From: Microcella sp.
Lineage (GTDB): Bacteria; Actinomycetota; Actinomycetes; Actinomycetales; Microbacteriaceae
DNA length: 34,673 bases
Assembly: GCF_030645145.1 (NCBI RefSeq)
Contig: NZ_JAUSMI010000050.1
Location: 1 to 34,673 of the forward strand
Reading direction: 5' to 3'
The notes beneath the pieces were generated by a model. That model was not told the DNA's origin. It ran no database searches and saw only the letters and a list, made by a program, of their open reading frames with translations. The position numbers and the translations under genes were made by a program. Below are positions 29,301 through 34,673 of the stretch, piece after piece. How positions within the stretch are numbered: the first letter of the stretch is position 1; each line of letters starts with the position of its first letter.

Positions 29301-31475
29301 ATGATGCGCACGCGCATTCTTGCCGCGGCGACCGCCGCCCTCCTCGCCCTCGGCATGGCCGCGGGCGGCGCAAGCCCGGCGCTCGCTGCTCCCGGAAACT
29401 CCGGGATGTCTCAGTCCACGCCGGAATCCGAGAAGAAGGTCTGGGTGTGCAAGTACGTCGGCACACCGGGCGTGGACGAGCGGCTGCAGGTCGCCGGACC
29501 GGGCCAGAACAATCCGATCGAAGTCAGCGTCAACGCCATTCAGGACGACGGCTGGGATGTCGCGTCCGGCACGGGCTGGTTCTCGGATGGACAGGGTCGC
29601 TCTTACGCGATTGGATACTCCGACGCCCGCGGTGGCGGTCAAGGCGACGAACCAGACATCAATGAGTGTCCTCGCCCCGACTTCCCCGACGCCACCCCCG
29701 GCGCCACCACCTCTCCCGCTACGTGTGAAGTGAGCACGGGAAGCATCACCTTCGCGGACAACGCCGGCATCGCCGAGTACCGGATCGGCGAACAGTCCTA
29801 CCAGCCCGGCGACACCGGTTCCGGGTTCGCGCCCGCGGACTACGTGATCACGGCTGTCCCGGAGGACAACTTCGACCTGTCACCCAACTCATCACCCTTC
29901 ACGGTGACCGTCGCAGGGCCAGCAGAGGGCGAATGTGACGAGGAGCCGATCGTCGTCACGCCGGCCTTCAGCGTCACGGCCGAGAGCTGCCCGACTGGGT
30001 CGGCGCTCGTCGGCGGATCGATCTCGCTCGACTCGAGCGAGGGCACGATCACCTTTGTCGTGACCGACGCCGAGGGCACGGAGGTCACTGACCTCACGAA
30101 CCTCGCTCCCGGGACGTACACCGTGACCCCGACCGCGGTGGGCGATGCCGTCCTCGACCTCGAGGGATACGACGACCAGGCCGTCGTCGCTCCGTTCGAC
30201 GGTGAATGCTCCGAAGCCGAGGTCGTCATTCCCTCCTTCACCGTTGTCGATGAGACCTGCGTCAGCGGCATCCTCCTCCAGGGCGGATCGATCACGCTCG
30301 ACACCAAGGGCGGGACGATCTCGTACATCGTGACCGACGCCGACGACAACGTCGTCGAGGACCTCACGGACCTCGCCCCGGGCACCTACACGGTCACGCC
30401 GTCACCGGTCGGCGACGTCGAGCTCGGGCTCGAGGGCTACAGCGACCAGGCGGTCGTCGATGCCTTCGAGGGCGAGTGCGGATCCGTACTGCCGATCACG
30501 GACGCGTTCCTCGCGTTCATCGACCCGACCTGCGACGACCGCGAGCAGCTCGACCCGGAGAACTTCATCTACGACCCGGAGCTGGCTGAGCTGACCATCC
30601 TCGAGGTCGAGGAGAACGGCGACTTCCTCGTCGTCTTCGAGACCATCGGCGAGGACACGCAGTTCTTCCAGGAGCTCGAGGGTGACTTCAGCACCGCGGA
30701 CCACAACGGCTTCACCCGCACGGTCGAGGAGGGCGGCACGGTCCTTGTCTTCGAGGGAACGCTCGCCGGCCCCAACACCGAGCTCTGCGAGGACGAGGTC
30801 GTCGTCGTCCCGCCGGTCACCGTGGTGGATGACTGCTTCGAGCAGTCGTACACGATCACCGCGGTCGAAGGCGTCTCCTACGCCGTGTCCGTCAACGGCA
30901 GCCTCCCGATGGGCGTCTCGTTCGAGGAGGGCGAGGACACCGCGACCTTCGGCGCAGACCCGTTCGACGAGATCGTCGTCATCGCCACGGCCGACGAGGG
31001 CTACGCGCTCGATGAGGGCTACGAGCCGTTCGAGTACACCTACGCGTTCGACGAGGACTGCCTGCCCACGGCGCCCGTGACGACCGCGTCGGTGACGTGG
31101 ACGCAGGCGGACTGCCTCGGCAACCCCGGCAGCTACACGCTGACGAACGAGCCCGGAGTGATCTGGACCGTCGACGGCGTCGTGGTGGCCGGCAACACGA
31201 AGTACACGGCGGCCGTCGGGTCGACTCCGAGCATCGTTGCGAGCCTCGAGCCCGCCAGCGAGGAGTTCCCGACCGGCTTCGGCTGGAGCAACCCGGCGCA
31301 GCAGACCCTCTGGAACCTCGTCTTCGAGGCTGCGGATGACTGCCTGCCGACCCTGGCTCTGACCGGTGCGTCCAACGCGCTGGGCGGTCTGGGGGTCGTT
31401 GCGATCCTGATCATGATGGCCGGTACCGGTCTCGTGGTCGCTCGTCGCCGGGAGGCTGTCCGAATCCAGGGCTAG
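29301..31475 (+). CDS. Secreted, LAxTG-anchored repeat surface protein
   Basis: The 724-residue protein has a Sec signal peptide (MMRTRILAAATAALLALGM, predicted cleavage after Ala29 in SPALA). An N-terminal domain (about 46-123) follows, starting KVWVCKYVGTPGVDERL and ending at Cys123. Two 90-residue tandem repeats occupy 221-310 and 311-400, each with LAPGTYTVTP, and with cysteines at 230/303 and 320/393, exactly in register. Further beta-rich units with paired cysteines run to about 680. The C-terminus is a sorting signal: LALTG (685-689), a hydrophobic span (694-714) and a basic tail ARRREAVRIQG. LAxTG is the motif of class E sortases. Adhesin or stalk function is inferred. AGGAG lies 6 nt before the ATG. 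Its start region is duplicated before the next gene. Confidence 0.92.
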   Translation: MMRTRILAAATAALLALGMAAGGASPALAAPGNSGMSQSTPESEKKVWVCKYVGTPGVDERLQVAGPGQNNPIEVSVNAIQDDGWDVASGTGWFSDGQGRSYAIGYSDARGGGQGDEPDINECPRPDFPDATPGATTSPATCEVSTGSITFADNAGIAEYRIGEQSYQPGDTGSGFAPADYVITAVPEDNFDLSPNSSPFTVTVAGPAEGECDEEPIVVTPAFSVTAESCPTGSALVGGSISLDSSEGTITFVVTDAEGTEVTDLTNLAPGTYTVTPTAVGDAVLDLEGYDDQAVVAPFDGECSEAEVVIPSFTVVDETCVSGILLQGGSITLDTKGGTISYIVTDADDNVVEDLTDLAPGTYTVTPSPVGDVELGLEGYSDQAVVDAFEGECGSVLPITDAFLAFIDPTCDDREQLDPENFIYDPELAELTILEVEENGDFLVVFETIGEDTQFFQELEGDFSTADHNGFTRTVEEGGTVLVFEGTLAGPNTELCEDEVVVVPPVTVVDDCFEQSYTITAVEGVSYAVSVNGSLPMGVSFEEGEDTATFGADPFDEIVVIATADEGYALDEGYEPFEYTYAFDEDCLPTAPVTTASVTWTQADCLGNPGSYTLTNEPGVIWTVDGVVVAGNTKYTAAVGSTPSIVASLEPASEEFPTGFGWSNPAQQTLWNLVFEAADDCLPTLALTGASNALGGLGVVAILIMMAGTGLVVARRREAVRIQG
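29961..30500 (+). repeat. Tandem 90-residue protein repeats (two copies)
   Basis: Residues 221-310 and 311-400 of the first surface protein align without gaps. Shared blocks are GGSIxLDxxxGTIxxxVTDAxxxxVxDLTxLAPGTYTVTP and GYxDQAVVxxFxGEC. At DNA level the copies have diverged, so the duplication is old compared with the 948-bp repeat in the second protein. Confidence 0.85.
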
Positions 31476-31478
31476 TAC

Positions 31479-31496
31479 CCGGCCCTGCGGGGCCGG
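31479..31496 (+). terminator. Upstream hairpin overlapping the main terminator
   Basis: CCGGCCC (31479-31485) and GGGCCGG (31490-31496) form a perfect 7-bp stem with a 4-nt TGCG loop, starting 3 nt after the stop codon. Its last four bases are the first four of the longer terminator stem, so the two structures exclude each other. Confidence 0.5.
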
Positions 31497-31552
31497 GGCG
31501 GCGATGCGACCCGAAAACGCGTCGTCGCCCCGGTCTCGCTCCTTCTCTTTCC
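31493..31552 (+). terminator. Strong intrinsic terminator of first surface-protein gene
   Basis: Two 16-nt arms (31493-31508 and 31518-31533) pair with 14 Watson-Crick and 2 G-T pairs around a 9-nt loop ACCCGAAAA. A pyrimidine run rich in T follows to 31552. It ends transcription before the second paralogue, which therefore needs its own promoter. Confidence 0.85.
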
Positions 31553-31577
31553 ATCACACCGACGAACCACCTGAAGA

Positions 31578-31616
31578 ACCCGGATCACCCGAAGAACCCG
31601 AACCACCGATCACCCG
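31578..31616 (+). promoter_or_regulatory. ACCCG direct repeats, copy 2
   Basis: ACCCG occurs at 31578-31582, 31587-31591, 31596-31600 and 31612-31616, with 9, 9 and 16 bp spacing; one more lies at 31691-31695. The arrangement parallels the cluster upstream of the first surface gene, although the exact spacing differs. No confident -10 or -35 could be placed in this 277-bp gap. Confidence 0.45.
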
Positions 31617-31701
31617 CCGGTCACCGTTCCCCGACGATGACCGAACGCACGTCCGAGATATCCCCGAGCTCGGCCGTGCGACCTCTGATTACCCGAACAC
31701 T

Positions 31702-31728
31702 GAGCGGTACCAGTCCGCTGGTTCGCTC
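31702..31728 (+). promoter_or_regulatory. Conserved leader hairpin, copy 2
   Basis: The element begins GAGCGG and ends TCGCTC, with inner pairs ACCAG and CTGGT around a TCCG loop and one bulged T. It lies 13 nt before the AGGAG site (31742-31746) of the second surface gene. It aligns base for base with copy 1, and its substitutions keep every pair. Confidence 0.6.
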
Positions 31729-31752
31729 GGCTCCGACCCCCAGGAGCACACC

Positions 31753-34673
31753 ATGTTGCGCACGCGCATTCTTGCCGCTGCGACCGCCACCCTCCTCGCC
31801 CTCGGCATGGCCGCCGGCGGAGCGAGCGCGGCCACCGCGGCACCCCCTCAGGAAGACACCAAGGTCTGGGTCTGTAAGTACTCAGGCACCCCCGGTGTCA
31901 ACGAGAAGTACAAGGCGGGGAAGAACCCCATCGAGGTGAGTGTCAGCACCATCGACAGCAACAGCGGCTTCGACCCCGTGACCGGCACCGGGTACTTCGC
32001 GGACAGCCAGAGCCGCTCGTACTCTCTCGGCTACACCGCGACCTTCCCGGTCCCTCCGACCCTTCAGGACTGTCCGCGTCCGCAGCTCCCCATCCCGGGG
32101 TACACGGTCACGGATCAGACGTGCGAAAGCGGCGGATCCATCACTCTTGCCACCTCGCAGTGGATCATCTACGTCGTCACGAACTCCTCGGGGGTGGTCA
32201 TCCCGAACGACCAGCTGACCAACCTGCCTCCCCGCACGTACACGGTGACACCGACCGCCGTCTCACCGGCGATCCTCGATGACGAGTTCTACGATCCGGT
32301 GGCCGTCATCGACCCCGTCGATCCGGTGCTCTGCGCCGACCTCGCGACCGCATCCATCGCCTTCACCGACGCCACGTGCCTCACGGGCCAGCAGCTGAAC
32401 ACCGACGGATTCGCGGCGACCGGCGCGACGCTCACGTCCTTCGTCGTCGAGGGCAGCACGTACACCGTGGTCTTCACCGCTGACGAGGGATACCTCTTCG
32501 CAGCCGGCACCGGCGTCTCGGATGACCGCACGACACTGACCTTCACGGGCACGCTGGGCGGCGTTGATCTGACCAAGTGCGCGGTCGCCACGGCCTCCAT
32601 CGACTTCACCGCTCCGACCTGCACCACGAGTGAGCAGCTGAACGAAAGCGGCTACCAGGCCACCGGTGCGACCCTGACGTCCTCGGGCGTCGTCGACGGC
32701 GTCTACACCGTGGTGTTCACGGCGACCCCCGGTTCGCTGTTCGCCGCCGGTGAGAACGTGTCGCTGGATCGCACGACGCTGACCTATACAGGAACGCTCG
32801 ACCCGCCGGACCTGACTCTCTGCCCGGTCGCGACCGCGTCGATCGCGTTCATCGATCCCACCTGCAACGACGACGAGCAGCTCGACGAGGGTGCCTTCCA
32901 GACCGTCAACGCGACGCTGACCTCGGCCGACGTCGTGGGCAAGGAGTACACGGTCGTCTTCACCGCGGTCGGCGACGCGCTCTTCGCCGTCGGCGACGGC
33001 GTCTCACCCGACCGGAAGACGCTGACCTACACCGGCACGCTCGACCCCAACGACGAGCGCCTGTGCCTCGTGGTCACAGCCACCTTCACCCTCCCGCCCG
33101 CCACGTGCGAGGTCGGCGAGGACTGGGCGAACCCGATCATCGTCGCCGACGCCGGCGTCGTTCCTGGCGCGCCCATGTACGACGAGGCGACCGGAACGGT
33201 CTCGATCACGTTCCTCGCGACCGGCGCGAACATCTTCGTCATCGACGTGGATGGCGAGCCGACCTTCTCGAAGACGCTGGCGGTGACGCTGGACGTCGCC
33301 GACCGCGACCCGAGCCTCTGCGAGGAGGCGACGGTCGAGGTGCCGATCAACCCCGCCACCTGCGAGCTCGGCGAGAGCCTCGACGAGGGCGGCATCGACG
33401 CGATCGGCGCGACCTTCGAGGTCATCGATGATGGCTCCGTCTCGGGCACGTACGAGGTCGAGTTCACGGCGGACGAGGGCTACCGGTTCCCCGGTGACCA
33501 GCTGACGCTGACGGTCTCGGGCGAGCTGGCCGATCGTGACCCGCTGCTCTGCGAGGAGGCGACCGGCACGGTTCCGCTGATCGACCCGACGTGCGAGCTC
33601 GGTGCGAGCGTGGACCTGGAGAACATCTCCGGCGTCAACGCGACCTTCGAGGTCATCGACGACGGATCTGAGTCGGGCAGCTACGAGGTCGAGTTCACGG
33701 CGCTGGAGGGCTTCCGGTTCGCCGGCGACCAGACGACGCTGACGATCTCGGGCGAGCTCGCTGACCGCGACCCGCTGCTGTGCCTTGAGGCGACGGGCTC
33801 GGTCCCGATCATCGACCCGACCTGCGAGCAGGGGGCGAGCGTCGACCTGGAGAACATCGCCGGTACGAACGCCACCTTCGAGGTCATCGACGATGGCTCG
33901 ACGGACGGCACGTACGAGGTGCTGTTCACGGCGAACGACGGCTACCGGTTCACCGGTGACCAGAAGACGCTGACCGTGACCGGAACGCTCGACCCCAAGG
34001 ACGAGCGCCTGTGCATCGTCGTCGAGGCCTCCTTCACCCTCCCGCCCGCCACGTGCGAGGTCGGCGAGGACTGGGAGAACCCGATCATCGTCGCCGATGC
34101 CGGCGTTCTGTGGGGCGAGCCGATGTTCGACCCGGAGACCCACACCGTCTCGATCGAGTTCCTCGCGACCGGCGCGACCGTGTTCGTGATCGAGGTCGAC
34201 GGGGAGATGACGTTCTCCAAGACGCTCACCGTCACGCTCGATGTCGCCGACCGCGACCCCGAGCTGTGCCTCGAGCCGACCTACGTGGTTCCCGTCATCG
34301 ACCCGACCTGCGAGCTCGGCGCGAGCCTGGATGTCGCGGGCATCGACGCGGAGAACGCCACGTTCGTGGTCGTCGATGACGGCACGGAGTCGGGCAGCTA
34401 CGAGGTCGAGTTCACGGCGCTGGAGGGTTACCGGTTCCCCGGTGACCAGCTGACGCTGACGGTCTCGGGCGAGCTGGCCGATCGTGACCCGCTGCTCTGC
34501 GAGGAGGCGTCGGCGAGCGTTCCGCTCATCGACCCGACCTGCGAGCTGGGGGCGAGCGTGGACCTGGAGAACATCTCCGGCGTCAACGCGACCTTCGAGG
34601 TCATCGACGACGGATCTGAGTCGGGCAGCTACGAGGTCGAGTTCACGGCGCTGGAGGGCTTCCGGTTCGCCGG
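31753..34673 (+). CDS. Large secreted Cys-paired repeat protein, paralogue of the preceding gene; runs off the window
   Basis: At least 973 codons are open from the ATG at 31753 to the window end with no stop. The signal peptide MLRTRILAAATATLLALGM and the following domain KVWVCKYSGTPGVNEKY to DCPRP (about 37-109) match the first surface protein closely. After one 80-residue unit there are three units of about 80 residues beginning ATASIxF with TLTxTGTL near the end. Then comes a higher-order array of FTLPPATCEVGED units and IDPTCELGAS units ending ELADRDPLLCEE. Each unit has one Cys near its start and one near its end. Expected to be a wall-anchored adhesin or stalk; the C-terminal anchor lies outside the window, so this is inferred from the paralogue. 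AGGAG lies 6 nt before the start. Confidence 0.92.
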   Translation, partial: MLRTRILAAATATLLALGMAAGGASAATAAPPQEDTKVWVCKYSGTPGVNEKYKAGKNPIEVSVSTIDSNSGFDPVTGTGYFADSQSRSYSLGYTATFPVPPTLQDCPRPQLPIPGYTVTDQTCESGGSITLATSQWIIYVVTNSSGVVIPNDQLTNLPPRTYTVTPTAVSPAILDDEFYDPVAVIDPVDPVLCADLATASIAFTDATCLTGQQLNTDGFAATGATLTSFVVEGSTYTVVFTADEGYLFAAGTGVSDDRTTLTFTGTLGGVDLTKCAVATASIDFTAPTCTTSEQLNESGYQATGATLTSSGVVDGVYTVVFTATPGSLFAAGENVSLDRTTLTYTGTLDPPDLTLCPVATASIAFIDPTCNDDEQLDEGAFQTVNATLTSADVVGKEYTVVFTAVGDALFAVGDGVSPDRKTLTYTGTLDPNDERLCLVVTATFTLPPATCEVGEDWANPIIVADAGVVPGAPMYDEATGTVSITFLATGANIFVIDVDGEPTFSKTLAVTLDVADRDPSLCEEATVEVPINPATCELGESLDEGGIDAIGATFEVIDDGSVSGTYEVEFTADEGYRFPGDQLTLTVSGELADRDPLLCEEATGTVPLIDPTCELGASVDLENISGVNATFEVIDDGSESGSYEVEFTALEGFRFAGDQTTLTISGELADRDPLLCLEATGSVPIIDPTCEQGASVDLENIAGTNATFEVIDDGSTDGTYEVLFTANDGYRFTGDQKTLTVTGTLDPKDERLCIVVEASFTLPPATCEVGEDWENPIIVADAGVLWGEPMFDPETHTVSIEFLATGATVFVIEVDGEMTFSKTLTVTLDVADRDPELCLEPTYVVPVIDPTCELGASLDVAGIDAENATFVVVDDGTESGSYEVEFTALEGYRFPGDQLTLTVSGELADRDPLLCEEASASVPLIDPTCELGASVDLENISGVNATFEVIDDGSESGSYEVEFTALEGFRFA
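32335..33052 (+). repeat. Three tandem repeats of about 80 residues (ATASIxF units)
   Basis: Units start near 32347, 32587 and 32830 with ATASIAF, ATASIDF and ATASIAF. Each contains a Cys about 8 residues in, a YTVVFTA strand, an LFAxG turn and RxTLTxTGTL near the end, before a final Cys. They are moderately diverged from one another. Confidence 0.8.
33061..34673 (+). repeat. 948-bp (316-residue) higher-order tandem repeat, second copy incomplete
   Basis: The stretch after LDPNDERLC (33060) recurs after LDPKDERLC (34008), an offset of 948 bp. Each super-unit holds one FTLPPATCEVGED unit and then IDPTCELGAS-type units (three in the first copy). Positions 33604-33725 and 34552-34673 are identical over 122 bp, up to the window edge, at the same offset. 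Such identity in coding DNA points to recent duplication or gene conversion. Assembly of this array from short reads would be unreliable. Confidence 0.9.

Noticed and set aside
29961-34673. CRISPR-like or minisatellite interpretation of the repeats
   Set aside because: The repeats are in-frame coding modules with conserved protein motifs and no uniform spacers.

Overview
The window looks like chromosome from a high-GC Gram-positive actinobacterium, most probably a member of the Microbacteriaceae. The evidence is strongly GC-rich coding DNA with GC third positions, frequent GTG starts, several genes whose predicted promoters place the transcript start on the start codon, a NucS/EndoMS mismatch endonuclease, a ChoD-like GMC oxidoreductase and a surface protein ending in an LAxTG (class E sortase) signal. 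The genus cannot be fixed from this sequence alone. I see no tRNA, rRNA, CRISPR array, insertion sequence or phage gene.

Region 1 (1-14894) is a divergent catabolic locus. On the minus strand an IclR regulator (3596-4486) precedes an unusual aldehyde dehydrogenase and a GMC oxidoreductase cut by the window edge. On the plus strand ten tightly packed genes run the same way: an OpuC/ProVWX-type permease, ATPase, permease and binding lipoprotein, then a formaldehyde-activating enzyme (Fae) homologue, a mandelate-racemase-type enolase-superfamily enzyme, a PuuC-like aldehyde dehydrogenase, a beta-hydroxyacid dehydrogenase, an iron-type alcohol dehydrogenase and a GabD-like aldehyde dehydrogenase. 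A 15-bp IclR-type palindrome lies in the shared promoter region. The set reads as uptake plus oxidation of an unidentified, possibly betaine-like, compound with a C1 or aldehyde intermediate. It is my main candidate for an undescribed system.

Region 2 (14943-17562) is a compact three-gene operon, type III polyketide synthase, isoprenylcysteine-methyltransferase-like membrane enzyme and FAD monooxygenase, matching the srsA-srsB-srsC layout for phenolic lipids. Region 3 (17610-19917, minus strand) holds a short-chain dehydrogenase, NucS and a HAD phosphatase. It is followed by a 250-bp gap with two large inverted repeats.

Region 4 (20168-26007) holds transporters and regulators: an MFS transporter divergent from a LacI regulator around a perfect 14-bp palindrome; a 54-residue CsbD-like protein with a good terminator; a MATE exporter divergent from an ArsR-MFS pair around a perfect 7-8-7 inverted repeat. 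Region 5 (26022-28900) is an M13 metallopeptidase overlapping a class-A beta-lactamase-fold serine hydrolase.

Region 6 (29301-34673) contains two tandem paralogous secreted repeat proteins. They share a signal peptide, an N-terminal domain and about 130 bp of upstream DNA, including a leader hairpin with compensatory base changes. The first ends in an LAxTG wall-sorting signal. The second runs off the window and carries a 948-bp higher-order repeat, part of it 100% identical in DNA.
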